A stretch of DNA of 40,137 nt from Knoellia aerolata DSM 18566 (GTDB taxonomy: Bacteria; Actinomycetota; Actinomycetes; Actinomycetales; Dermatophilaceae), in contig NZ_AVPL01000035.1 in NCBI RefSeq assembly GCF_000768695.1, positions 1 through 40,137 of the forward strand, written 5' to 3'. The notes beneath the pieces are model-generated. The model had not been told where the DNA came from, did not search any database, and was given only the letters and a program-made list of their open reading frames with translations. Numbering within the stretch: the first letter of the stretch is position 1; each line of letters opens with the position of its first letter. A program made the position numbers and the translations under genes. This document shows positions 7,574-14,532 of this stretch, piece after piece.

Positions 7574-8551
7574 TCAGGCTCGTGACGCGCGGGTGGAGGT
7601 CAGCGCCCGCAGGACCTGCTCGCCGAAGGCCTCGATGAAGGCCCCCTGCTCCTGGCCGACGTGGTGCAGGTAGAGGTCGTCGAAGCCGAGCGAGGCGAGG
7701 TGCGCGAGCCTCTCGCGGTGCTCACCGAGGTCGGACGACACCTGGACCGCCCCGCGCACGGACTCCCGGGTCACCTGCTCCCCGATGGCGTCGAACGCCT
7801 CCGCGGTCTCGGTGTCCCACGCCACGGGCGCGCCGATGACGTTGCTGCGCCACTGGTCGACGGCGACGTCCTCGGCCTCCTGCTCGGTCTCGGCCCAGCT
7901 GAGGTGCACCTGAAGCGACAGCTCCCCGCGACCCCCGGCGTCGCGGTAGGCGTCGATGACCCGGCGCAGCTGGTCCTCCGGCTGGACGATGGTGATGAGG
8001 CCGTCGGCCCACGTGGCGACCCGCCCGGCGCTCTCGACGGAGACCACCGGGGCGAGGAGCATCGGCTGCTGCTCGGGCAGGTCCCAGAGCCGGGCGCGGT
8101 CGACGGTGACGAGCCCGTCGTGGCTCACCTCCTCGCCGAGGAGCATCCGGCGGATGACGTCGACGCACTCGTCGAGCCGCTGGTCGCGCAGCTCCTTGCG
8201 GAGCCAGTGGTCCCCGGTGATGTGCTCGTTGCTCGCCTCGCCGCTGCCGAGGGCGACCCAGAACCGTCCCTCGAACATCTGGGCGAGGGTCGCGATCTTC
8301 TGGGCCGCGACCGCGGGGTGGTAGCGCTGGCCGGGCGCGCTGACGCAGCCCATCGTGAGGTTCGTCGTCGCGAGCGCGGCGCCGAGCCAGGCCCAGGTGT
8401 AGCCGCTGTGGCCCTGGCGCGCGCTCCACGGGGAGAAGTGGTCGGAGCACATCGCCATCTGGAAGCCGGCGGTCTCGGCGTGCTGGACGTCGCGCAGCAG
8501 CACCGAGGGGCTGATCTGCTCGTGGGAGGCGTGGAAGCCGTAGCGCGTCAT
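7574..8551 (-). CDS. LLM-class flavin-dependent oxidoreductase (TIGR03885-like)
   Basis: This 325-residue luciferase-like monooxygenase-fold protein starts MTRYGFHASHEQISPSVLLRDV and contains AMCSDHFSPWSARQGHSGYTWAWLGAAL, GCVSAPGQRYHPAVAAQ and GRFWVALGSGEASNEHITG. From memory this matches the subgroup predicted to use FMN rather than coenzyme F420. The substrate is unknown. I start at the ATG at 8551, where GGTGGAGGC stands immediately upstream. An in-frame extension upstream runs through the divergent CDF gene and is a shadow. The pairing with a GH13 enzyme 14 bases downstream suggests a shared pathway, but the chemistry connecting them is not evident. Confidence 0.85.
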   Translation of the reverse strand: MTRYGFHASHEQISPSVLLRDVQHAETAGFQMAMCSDHFSPWSARQGHSGYTWAWLGAALATTNLTMGCVSAPGQRYHPAVAAQKIATLAQMFEGRFWVALGSGEASNEHITGDHWLRKELRDQRLDECVDVIRRMLLGEEVSHDGLVTVDRARLWDLPEQQPMLLAPVVSVESAGRVATWADGLITIVQPEDQLRRVIDAYRDAGGRGELSLQVHLSWAETEQEAEDVAVDQWRSNVIGAPVAWDTETAEAFDAIGEQVTRESVRGAVQVSSDLGEHRERLAHLASLGFDDLYLHHVGQEQGAFIEAFGEQVLRALTSTRASRA

Positions 8552-8617
8552 GCCTCCACCCGACCACATCTGCGCGACGTGGAGCGATGCCACGGAGGGG
8601 GATATCCGCCTGGTCGC

Positions 8618-8623
8618 TAGCGT
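8618..8623 (+). promoter_or_regulatory. -10 box (TAGCGT) of a leaderless CDF-exporter promoter
   Basis: TAGCGT is followed by six bases (GGAGCC) and the ATG of the CDF gene, so the message would start at the initiation codon. No convincing -35 element is visible at 17 bases upstream. Confidence 0.5.
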
Positions 8624-8629
8624 GGAGCC

Positions 8630-9529
8630 ATGGGAAGCGGGCACAGCCACGGGCACGCCGGAGCCACGCACCGCTGGCGCCTGCAGGCGGCGTTCGGTCT
8701 CGTCGCCGTGTTCTTCGTCGTCGAGCTCGTCGCGGCCCTGACGTCCGGGTCCCTCGCACTCCTGTCCGACGCCGGTCACATGGCGGCCGACGTCGTCGCG
8801 CTCGGTGCCGCCGTCGTGGCCACCCGCGTCGCCGGCCGTCCGGACCGCTCCGGCCGCAGGACCTACGGGTCGTTCCGCGCGGAGGTCTTCGCCTCGGGAC
8901 TCGCGGTGCTCCTCATGGTCGGCGTCGCGGCATACATCGCGGTCGAGGCCGTGCGACGCATCGGCGACTCGGCGCAGGTGGCGACCGGCCCCATGCTCGT
9001 CGTCGGGTCGATCGGGCTCGTCGTCAACCTCATCGCGCTGGCGCTGCTGCGCGGCGGGGCAGGGGAGTCGCTCAACGTCAAGGGTGCCTACCTCGAGGTG
9101 GTCGCCGACACCTTGGGGTCGGTCGGGGTGGTCGTGGCGGGGGTGCTCGTCGCGGCAACGGGGAACGCGTGGTGGGACACGGGCATCGCGCTCGCGATCG
9201 CGGCGTTCGTGGCGGTGCGGGCGGTGCTGCTCGGCCGTGAGGTGCTCACCGTGCTGGGCCAGCACGCTCCCGCCGGCATGAGCCCGGACGACGTCACCAC
9301 CGCCCTGGCCGCGGTGCCGGACGTGACCGACGTGCACGACCTCCACGTCTGGACCCTGACGTCGGGGATGAACGTCGCGACCGCGCACCTCATGACGAGC
9401 GACGGTGCGGACGCCCACGCCGTCCTCGACGCCGCCCGGCGGGTGATGCGTGACGAGTTCGGGGTCGAGCACGCGACCCTGCAGGTGGAGCCCGAGTCGC
9501 ACTCCGGGTGCCACAACACGACCTGGTAA
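8630..9529 (+). CDS. Cation diffusion facilitator metal exporter
   Basis: This 299-residue inner-membrane protein of the CDF (ZitB/CzcD-like) family exports divalent metal by proton antiport. A His-rich N-terminus (GSGHSHGHAGATH) precedes six membrane segments. The metal site is recognisable as SDAGHMAAD (TM2, the H..xxD pair) and VADTLGS (TM5, second pair), giving the HD-HD arrangement associated with zinc-type selectivity. The cytoplasmic C-terminal domain contains HDLHVWTLTSG and ends HSGCHNTTW. Its neighbour downstream is a copper-binding lipoprotein, so this stretch deals with metals. Expression is probably from a leaderless promoter; no metalloregulator gene is adjacent. Confidence 0.92.
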   Translation: MGSGHSHGHAGATHRWRLQAAFGLVAVFFVVELVAALTSGSLALLSDAGHMAADVVALGAAVVATRVAGRPDRSGRRTYGSFRAEVFASGLAVLLMVGVAAYIAVEAVRRIGDSAQVATGPMLVVGSIGLVVNLIALALLRGGAGESLNVKGAYLEVVADTLGSVGVVVAGVLVAATGNAWWDTGIALAIAAFVAVRAVLLGREVLTVLGQHAPAGMSPDDVTTALAAVPDVTDVHDLHVWTLTSGMNVATAHLMTSDGADAHAVLDAARRVMRDEFGVEHATLQVEPESHSGCHNTTW

Positions 9530-9534
9530 AACCC

Positions 9535-9563
9535 TTGCACGGGTGGCTCCACCGTTTTACCGT
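9535..9563 (+). promoter_or_regulatory. Strong promoter (TTGCAC-N17-TACCGT)
   Basis: The -35 hexamer TTGCAC (9535-9540) and -10 hexamer TACCGT (9558-9563) are spaced by exactly 17 bases, one of the best sigma-70-type matches in the window. It would start a transcript near 9570, about 280 bases ahead of cueP. Confidence 0.65.
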
Positions 9564-9569
9564 CGGGGT

Positions 9570-9765
9570 ACACGGAAGGGAGGTGGTCCAGGAATTGAAT
9601 TCTCATTGGACGCGTGAGGTGACTGCGCGCTAGCGCACCTCGACTGCTCGAGGACGCGCCTCGGCGCAATCCCCAGCAGCTCACCGCAGCCCGCGGGTCG
9701 TGCAGGTCGTCCCCTGCACTCGTCGCCGACCACTCGGTCGACAGGCCCGCGGGCTGTTCCCTGTC
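9570..9765 (+). ncRNA. Candidate structured leader RNA or small RNA upstream of cueP
   Basis: Downstream of the promoter there is a perfect Shine-Dalgarno-like GGGAGG (9578-9583) and an unusually AT-rich stretch (about 9590-9608), in DNA that is otherwise about 70% G+C. A 12-codon reading frame could start at TTG 9595 (M-NSHWTREVTAR) and ends at TAG 9631, inside the palindrome GCGCTAGCGC. Beyond it lie CGAGG/CCTCG and GTGCAGG/CCTGCAC (9700-9706 with 9713-9719) hairpins. CAGCCCGCGGG (9687-9697) can pair with CCCGCGGGCTG (9746-9756), an 11-bp closing stem. No longer ORF with plausible codon use covers it. It could be a cueP leader with a leader peptide, or a separate small RNA. Confidence 0.5.
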
Positions 9766-9801
9766 CGGGCGTGTGCCGCGTGTGCCGCGTGTCAGGGGGC
9801 G

Positions 9802-9813
9802 GGACCAAGGTCC
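9802..9813. promoter_or_regulatory. Inverted repeat GGACC-AA-GGTCC before cueP
   Basis: A 12-bp interrupted palindrome lies 36 bases upstream of the cueP ATG. It could be an operator or part of an RNA hairpin (GGTCC also pairs with the following GGTCCC region). There is no matching -35/-10 pair around it, so a MerR- or CsoR-type site is only a guess. Confidence 0.25.
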
Positions 9814-9849
9814 GGTCCCGGGGCGGGCGCCGTCGACGATGCTGGTCCC

Positions 9850-10452
9850 ATGCGTCCGGCTCTCCCCGTCCTCGTCCTCTGCGCTGCTTTGGTCTCGGGG
9901 TGTTCCGCCTCGACGACCACCTCCGACGGGGCCGGCCCCGGCACGACGCAGACCGCCGCCTCGTCGGCAGCCGGTCAGGCCCTGCTCGCCAAGCACGCCC
10001 TGACCGGGAAGAGCGCCATGGAGGTGATCGACACCCTCGACCGGATGCCGATCGAGAAACGGCCCGCCGACCTCAAGGCGTCGGTCCGCCCGGACAGGCT
10101 GCTCGTCTCCGGGGACGGCGCCGAGGTCGCGCTGCCCATCCCCGCGGACCGGTTCTACCTCTCCGTGGCTCCCTACGTCGACAGCACGCACGAGTGCTTC
10201 AACCACTCGCTCACGACCTGCAAGGGGGAGCTGGGTGGCGAGGACGTCGAGGTCAGCCTCGTCGAGGAGGGCAGCGGCGCCGTCCTCGCGGATGGCGTGA
10301 AGACCGTCTTCGCCAATGGTTTCGTCGGCTTCTGGCTCCCGAAGGACACCACCGCCACCCTGCGCATCCGGCACGACGGCAAGGAGGCCCAGACCAAGGT
10401 CTCGACGCACGCCGACGCTCCGACCTGCCTCACGACGATGCAGCTCGCCTGA
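9850..10452 (+). CDS. cueP: CueP-family copper-binding lipoprotein
   Basis: This 200-residue exported protein has a lipobox VSGC with the lipidated Cys at residue 18. After a Ser/Thr-rich linker, the body closely follows CueP: LLAKHALTGKSAMEVIDTLDRMP, FYLSVAPYVDSTHECFNHSLTTCKGEL and GFVGFWLP. The three metal-binding cysteines are C116, C124 and C193; the 8- and 69-residue spacing matches that known for Salmonella CueP. That protein binds copper in the cell envelope and helps protect against it, partly by supplying or buffering copper. In a Gram-positive it would be tethered to the outer face of the membrane. The ATG at 9850 is chosen because it starts the signal peptide; the frame is open far upstream, but that part is not protein-like. 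Confidence 0.88.
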   Translation: MRPALPVLVLCAALVSGCSASTTTSDGAGPGTTQTAASSAAGQALLAKHALTGKSAMEVIDTLDRMPIEKRPADLKASVRPDRLLVSGDGAEVALPIPADRFYLSVAPYVDSTHECFNHSLTTCKGELGGEDVEVSLVEEGSGAVLADGVKTVFANGFVGFWLPKDTTATLRIRHDGKEAQTKVSTHADAPTCLTTMQLA

Positions 10453-10485
10453 CCACGGACTGGGCCTTGGTGCCGTGCGCAGTGG

Positions 10486-11457
10486 CTACCTCCACGTCGT
10501 CGAGCGCCGCGCCACCTCGTAGATGGCGTCGACCTGCTCGCCCGTGAGGATGTCTCCGTGCCGCAGCAGCCACGTGGTGAGCTGCATCCGAGGGAGGACC
10601 GACACCCCTTCGGGCTGTGACTTCACGACGACGTGCTGGGCGTTGACGGTGACGATGAGCCCCTGGACGTGGATGGGGAAGCCGCAGGCGTCGGTGAGCA
10701 GCCTTGCGGCACGCTGTGCCTCGTGACGGGCGTTGCGGACGTAGGGCTGCTTGCTTCCGTTGACGATGAAGGTGCTGCCGCCGACCCAGATCTTGGCACC
10801 GGGATGGTGCTTGGCGTTCGCGGTGAACACCCCGCCGGGGCCGATGATGACGTGGTCGATGTCGGAACCGCGCCCTCCGACGGGGACGGCGTGGAGGAAC
10901 CGCCACCTGGGGTCCTTCCTCTCGACCTTTCCGAGCTGCGCGGCGACCTTCACCTCGCCGTCGGCACCGATCCGCCAGGCGCGCTCGTCGGTGTGGACGC
11001 CGAGCACCCGGGCGAGCACCGTCCTGACCGGTGCAGCGTCACGGGCGGCGTTGGCCTGCTCCCGCGCCTCAGCACCGGCGCGGTTGGTCGCCAGGTCCAC
11101 CCACGGACGTGCGGGCCCGGGTCGCGCAAGGTCGTCGGTGACTAACGAGGCCGGCTCGACGACAGGGTCGGCTCCGGGCTCGGGCGTGGGCTCCGGTGTG
11201 GGCGCTGGCGCTGGCTCGGGCCCCGGCGTGGGTTCGCGTTGCGGCGGGCCGACCGTGCTCGCCGGCTCGTGAGGGGGTTGCGCCCGCCACCGAGCCACGG
11301 CCGCGAGGAGAGCCGGTGCGTGCTCCGGCAACGCCGGGTGGATGGTGTCCGCAGCGAGGTCACAGAACCCGACCTTCGCCCCGTCCGGGGTCTCGACGTA
11401 GAGGCGGTCCTTGCCCCACCGCCGCCATCGGGTCGTCACGAGGTCCTGATCGGTCAC
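10486..11457 (-). CDS. NERD-domain protein with Pro-rich linker
   Basis: About 323 residues from the GTG at 11457 (VTDQDLVTTRWRRWGKDRLYVETPDG). A small N-terminal module (to about residue 60) is followed by a Pro/Glu-rich linker (PTPGPEPAPAPTPEPTPEPG). A C-terminal NERD domain follows: GADGEVKVAAQLGKV, then DIDHVIIGPGGVFTANAKHHPGAKIWV, where the D...D and Lys of NAK correspond to the nuclease-related core. NERD proteins are thought to act on or bind nucleic acid, with little biochemical support. Longer in-frame sequence upstream runs through the palindromic repeats and tRNA region and is rejected. The ribosome binding site is weak (CTGGGG), so the start is uncertain. It converges on cueP with a 33-base gap. 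Confidence 0.7.
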   Translation of the reverse strand: MTDQDLVTTRWRRWGKDRLYVETPDGAKVGFCDLAADTIHPALPEHAPALLAAVARWRAQPPHEPASTVGPPQREPTPGPEPAPAPTPEPTPEPGADPVVEPASLVTDDLARPGPARPWVDLATNRAGAEAREQANAARDAAPVRTVLARVLGVHTDERAWRIGADGEVKVAAQLGKVERKDPRWRFLHAVPVGGRGSDIDHVIIGPGGVFTANAKHHPGAKIWVGGSTFIVNGSKQPYVRNARHEAQRAARLLTDACGFPIHVQGLIVTVNAQHVVVKSQPEGVSVLPRMQLTTWLLRHGDILTGEQVDAIYEVARRSTTWR

Positions 11458-11537
11458 CCCCAGATCATGGACGAACGGGCCCTGACCTGCAGGGTTTCCA
11501 TGCACTCGAGCCGATCGGGTCTCAACCTGTCCGATGC

Positions 11538-11646
11538 GGTTCGCGAACCGGGTCGGTGTTCGTGGTCCGGTTCGAACCGGTTCAGGAGGGCGTCGGCGGT
11601 TCGCGAACCGGATCGTGCACGCCCCGAACCGGATCGTGCACGCCCC
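11538..11646. repeat. Cluster of palindromes and a 21-bp tandem repeat
   Basis: GGTTCGCGAACC occurs at 11538-11549 and 11598-11609, and the perfect palindrome CCGGTTCGAACCGG at 11567-11580. A 21-bp unit beginning GAACCGGATCGTGCACG occurs twice in tandem (11605-11625 and 11626-11646). The cluster lies between the tRNA-Ser terminator and the NERD gene. Such clustering suggests protein binding sites or a small repeat element; no integrase gene is near. Confidence 0.75.
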
Positions 11647-11655
11647 GGACAGGCG

Positions 11656-11683
11656 AAAGGCCCCGAGCGAACTCGGGGCCTTT
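11656..11683 (-). terminator. Rho-independent terminator of tRNA-Ser(CGA)
   Basis: A 12-bp perfect stem (AAAGGCCCCGAG / CTCGGGGCCTTT) with a four-base loop begins eight bases beyond the 3' end of the tRNA on the minus strand and ends in TTT. Confidence 0.85.
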
Positions 11684-11690
11684 CGTGGGC

Positions 11691-11780
11691 TGGCGGTGGC
11701 GGTGGGATTTGAACCCACGGAGGGCTTGCACCCTCACACGCTTTCGAGGCGTGCTCCTTAGGCCGCTCGGACACACCACC
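11691..11780 (-). tRNA. tRNA-Ser(CGA)
   Basis: This is a class II tRNA of 90 bases including encoded CCA. The acceptor stem GGTGGTG pairs with CGCCACC (one T-G wobble), the discriminator is G, and the T loop is GTTCAAATC. The anticodon CGA (11744-11746 on the complement) sits in the loop CTCGAAA, and the variable arm is long, as expected for Ser. It reads UCG codons. Confidence 0.95.
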
Positions 11781-11787
11781 GCGAAGC

Positions 11788-11793
11788 AGGATA
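11788..11793 (-). promoter_or_regulatory. -10 box (TATCCT) of the tRNA-Ser(CGA) promoter
   Basis: TATCCT lies seven bases upstream of the tRNA 5' end, and a TTCGTT element lies 17 bases further upstream. The same layout (TTCGTG-N17-TAACCT-N7) precedes the other tRNA-Ser gene. Confidence 0.6.
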
Positions 11794-11862
11794 CGCAACG
11801 ACCCGGCCGGAACGAAATCGGGCGGTCGCGCGATCGGGTGCTTCCGGCATACGGAGGGAAGG

Positions 11863-11902
11863 GTGAGGGTCCGGAGGTTTCGGATCCCTCCGGACCCCTC
11901 AC
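11863..11902 (-). terminator. Long hairpin downstream of the DUF3105-DUF305 operon
   Basis: GTGAGGGTCCGGAGG (11863-11877) can pair with 11887-11902 with one bulged C, giving about 15 bp. It lies 31 bases past the DUF305 stop on the minus strand. There is no good T-tract, so termination is likely but not certain. Confidence 0.5.
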
Positions 11903-11933
11903 GTTCCCGCATGGTGAGCACGCGCTGGGTCGG

Positions 11934-12587
11934 TCAGGAGCGGGCGTCGAGCATCGACTGCATCGTCGCGATCTCCGACGTCTGGGCGCGCTTCATCGAG
12001 CCGGCGAGCGTGACGACCTCGTCGCGGTCGGACCGTGACAGCACTGCGTCGGCCATCTCGACCCCGCCTCGGTGGTGGGTGATCATCAGCTCGAGGTAGA
12101 TCCGCTCGGCCTCGACCCCCGACGCGGCGCTCAGCCGCTGCAGGTCGGCGGCGGAGGCCATCCCGGGCATCGCCACCGCGTCGCCGGAGGCCGACGTCGC
12201 CCCGTGGTGGTCCGAGCCCATCCACTCCATCGGGCGCTGAGAGCCGGTCGGGGTGAGCCCCCACAGCTCCAGCCACGCGAACATCTGACCGGCCTGGTGC
12301 TGCTGGCTCGTCGCGATGTCGTTGGCCATCGTGCGCACGGCGGGGTCGGTGGTCCGGTCGACGACGAGGAGCGACATCTGGACGGCCTGGCCGTGGTGGG
12401 TCTGCATGTCCCGCGCGAACCCGGCCTCGGCCGACCCGTCCAGCGGGAACCCGCCGCGGCCGAACAGCGCCCACCCGAGGCCGAGGCCGACGAGGAGCGA
12501 CGCGACGCCGAGGAGGACGGCCAAGCCGACGACCTCCCCCCGCGGGCGGGAGGAGGTCGTCGGCTCGAGCGGGGCGCTGTCGGTCAC
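11934..12587 (-). CDS. DUF305 (ferritin-like) exported or membrane-anchored protein
   Basis: This 217-residue protein starts at GTG 12587 and has one N-terminal membrane anchor (VVGLAVLLGVASLLVGLGLGWALF). A DUF305 four-helix region follows with the repeated motif FARDMQTHHGQAVQMS and LELMITHHRGGVEMADA, separated by a Met/His-containing loop (MEWMGSDHHG, AMPGMAS). Paired HH..QAVxM / HHRGGVEM motifs suggest metal binding outside the membrane, often linked to copper by genomic context; the function is not established. Its GTG overlaps the TGA of the DUF3105 gene (GTGA). The two domains commonly travel together in actinobacteria. Confidence 0.85.
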   Translation of the reverse strand: MTDSAPLEPTTSSRPRGEVVGLAVLLGVASLLVGLGLGWALFGRGGFPLDGSAEAGFARDMQTHHGQAVQMSLLVVDRTTDPAVRTMANDIATSQQHQAGQMFAWLELWGLTPTGSQRPMEWMGSDHHGATSASGDAVAMPGMASAADLQRLSAASGVEAERIYLELMITHHRGGVEMADAVLSRSDRDEVVTLAGSMKRAQTSEIATMQSMLDARS

Positions 12588-13324
12588 GATGCCGAGGGGG
12601 AGGGGGTCGCGGCGGACGGCGACGGGCTCGTCGACGCGGTCGGGGAGCCCGACGCGGACGGCGACGCCGACGGGGAGGTCGGCGGCGGCATGTCCGAGCC
12701 GTCGGTGCCGTTGGTGCAGAGCGCACCCGGCTCAGGTGTCTGCGGACCCTGGCGGTACTCCTTGATGAACTCCTCCAGGCGCGGGTCGTCGGCGCCAGTG
12801 AGGGCGAGCTGCTTGCCCCAGGCCGAGGCGACGACCGGTGCGGGCAGACCCTCGAACGGGGACAGGACGGTGTACGTGTCCGGCACGACGTCCTTGAGCC
12901 GGTCGACGTCGGCCTGCGCCAGGTCGGGCTGGTACGTGATCCACACCGCGCCGTGCTCCATCGAGTGCACGGCGTTCTCGCTGCGCACCGGGGCGTCGTA
13001 GACGCCGCAGTTGAGCCACACCGGGTGGTGCTCGCCGCCGACGGGCGGGTTCTCCTTGTAGGTGACCGTCGACTCCGTGTGGGCGCCGGCGTCGTACGAG
13101 AAGGACTTGACCGCTGCCATGCTCGGGGTGTTGGACTTGTCGCTGACCACGGCGAAGGCGACGGCGCCGACGACGATCGCGATCGTCACGGCGGCTGCCC
13201 CCCAGATCGCCATCAGCCGACGGCGGTCCTTCTTCTGCTGCTCCTTGCGCATCTGTGAAACTCGGTCAGAGGTGCTGCGCTCACTGGCGCGCGCCTTCTT
13301 GCTGCCACTCCCGGACGGGGCCAC
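12584..13324 (-). CDS. DUF3105 membrane-anchored protein
   Basis: About 246 residues from the GTG at 13324, chosen because AGGAG stands six bases upstream; the longer open frame to 13480 lacks this and overlaps the next gene. A basic cytoplasmic N-terminus (QMRKEQQKKDRRR) and one membrane helix (LMAIWGAAAVTIAIVVGAVAFAVV) precede the DUF3105 body, which has VGGEHHPVWLNCGVYDAPVRSENAVHSMEHGAVWITYQP. The conserved His/Cys cluster (EHH, NCG, HSMEHG) looks metal-binding. The C-terminus is a long Ser/Pro/Ala repeat tail ending exactly at the start of the DUF305 gene. The function is unknown; the neighbouring DUF305 suggests a shared envelope role. Confidence 0.85.
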   Translation of the reverse strand: MAPSGSGSKKARASERSTSDRVSQMRKEQQKKDRRRLMAIWGAAAVTIAIVVGAVAFAVVSDKSNTPSMAAVKSFSYDAGAHTESTVTYKENPPVGGEHHPVWLNCGVYDAPVRSENAVHSMEHGAVWITYQPDLAQADVDRLKDVVPDTYTVLSPFEGLPAPVVASAWGKQLALTGADDPRLEEFIKEYRQGPQTPEPGALCTNGTDGSDMPPPTSPSASPSASGSPTASTSPSPSAATPSPSAS

Positions 13325-13400
13325 GACAAACTCCTGAAGATCGATCGGTGTCGGGCGATTGTCACCCATGCACCTGTATGCCGGCTGAACCAGTCCGCCA

Positions 13401-14531
13401 TCAGGCCACCCACTGGCGGTGGGCCACCGCCCACGTGGCAGCCACGAGGAGGACGAACGAGAGTCCCAGCCCGACGGCATACATGCGCCGGTATGCCGTC
13501 GTGTCGCGCATCGTGGCGACCGCGAGGTAGGCGGGGAACCAGGTGAGGGCGTAGCGGGGAGCGGACACCCACAGCGTCGAGCAGAGCACCACCCCGAGGG
13601 TCAGCATCATGTAGGTCAGCTCGGGCCAGCGTCGCTGTCTCGCAAGCAGAACGCACAGCGCGAGCCCGAGCGCCACGGCGACGATGTCGGCGAGACGGCT
13701 CGCGGCGAGCCAGAGGTCCGGGCTGTCGCGCAGCGCCCGCACGGCCGAGGCCACCCCGTCCCAGGGCCACGCGACCGACCGGTCCCAGCCCTTCGCCTCG
13801 GCCTCGCGCCAGGCGTTCCAGGACCCGGTCCGGGAGTGGAGGTGCGCGACGAAGGCGCCGACGCCCAGGGCCGGCAGGCCCAGGGCGAGGACGTCCGGGC
13901 GAGGCCGGGGCCGGCCGTCTTGGTTCCACTGCACCGCGTACATGACGACGAGGGCGGCCGCGAGGAACAGGCCGTTGACGCGGACAGCGGCGGCGAGGGC
14001 GGCCACGCCGCCGGCCAACCACCAGTGGCGCCGCCCCGCGAGCAGCCACGCACCGAGAGCCAGCGCGAGGAAGAGGGCCTCGGTGTAGACCGCGACGAGA
14101 AAGAAGCCGGCCGGCGCCACGAGGAGCAGGGTCAGGGCACGGCGGGCCGCGAGGGGACCTCCGCGCGCGTCCTCGGAGACCAGGACCCAGAGCAGCGCCG
14201 CAGCGACCGCTCCGGCGACCACGCTGACGAGCAGCCCTGCGGCGGTGGCGCTCCCGCCGCCGAGGGCAGCGAGCGCCGCCATCGCGAGGGGGTACCCGGG
14301 GAAGAACGCCTGGTCACAGCAGTCGAGGCCGGGTGGCAGGTAGCCGAGCGACGCGATGCGCACGAAGTGGTAGCTGTCCCAGGCGGAGAAGCGGTCCAGC
14401 CACCACACGCCGCTGGCCCACTCGTGCCCCACGGCGCCCTGGCCCGTGGCGGCGGCCATGGCGAGCACGGTCGCGCCGAGGAGGAGCCGGGAGAGGAGGA
14501 AGGCCGCCGCCGCCCGCGGGGCCGAGGTCAC
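13401..14531 (-). CDS. PIG-V-like mannosyltransferase-family membrane protein
   Basis: This 376-residue polytopic protein contains WWLDRFSAWDSYHFVRIASLGY near residues 43-63 and DQAFFPGYPLAMAAL, the pattern of the GPI mannosyltransferase 2 (PIG-V, GT-C) family with the catalytic-type Asp in the first extracytoplasmic loop. About nine to ten hydrophobic segments follow. Actinobacterial members are presumed to move mannose from a polyprenyl-phosphate donor to a lipid or protein acceptor outside the membrane. The GTG start follows the stop of the LytR_C gene by one base. Two inverted copies of the octamer lie close to its 3' end (13475 and 13491) and encode A-Y and Y-A. Confidence 0.8.
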   Translation of the reverse strand: MTSAPRAAAAFLLSRLLLGATVLAMAAATGQGAVGHEWASGVWWLDRFSAWDSYHFVRIASLGYLPPGLDCCDQAFFPGYPLAMAALAALGGGSATAAGLLVSVVAGAVAAALLWVLVSEDARGGPLAARRALTLLLVAPAGFFLVAVYTEALFLALALGAWLLAGRRHWWLAGGVAALAAAVRVNGLFLAAALVVMYAVQWNQDGRPRPRPDVLALGLPALGVGAFVAHLHSRTGSWNAWREAEAKGWDRSVAWPWDGVASAVRALRDSPDLWLAASRLADIVAVALGLALCVLLARQRRWPELTYMMLTLGVVLCSTLWVSAPRYALTWFPAYLAVATMRDTTAYRRMYAVGLGLSFVLLVAATWAVAHRQWVA

Positions 14532-14532
14532 C

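Noticed and set aside
9700-9849. A longer cueP with an upstream start at 9700
   Set aside because: The extra N-terminus is Cys/Arg/Ala-rich low-quality sequence and would bury the clear lipoprotein signal that begins at 9850.
11458-11793. Phage or integrative-element attachment site at tRNA-Ser(CGA)
   Set aside because: There is no integrase gene, no direct repeat of the tRNA 3' end, and gene composition on both sides is ordinary.
13325-13480. DUF3105 start at 13480 or at ATG 13369
   Set aside because: AGGAG with ideal spacing precedes the GTG at 13324, and the extra residues would overlap the mannosyltransferase gene's 3' end.
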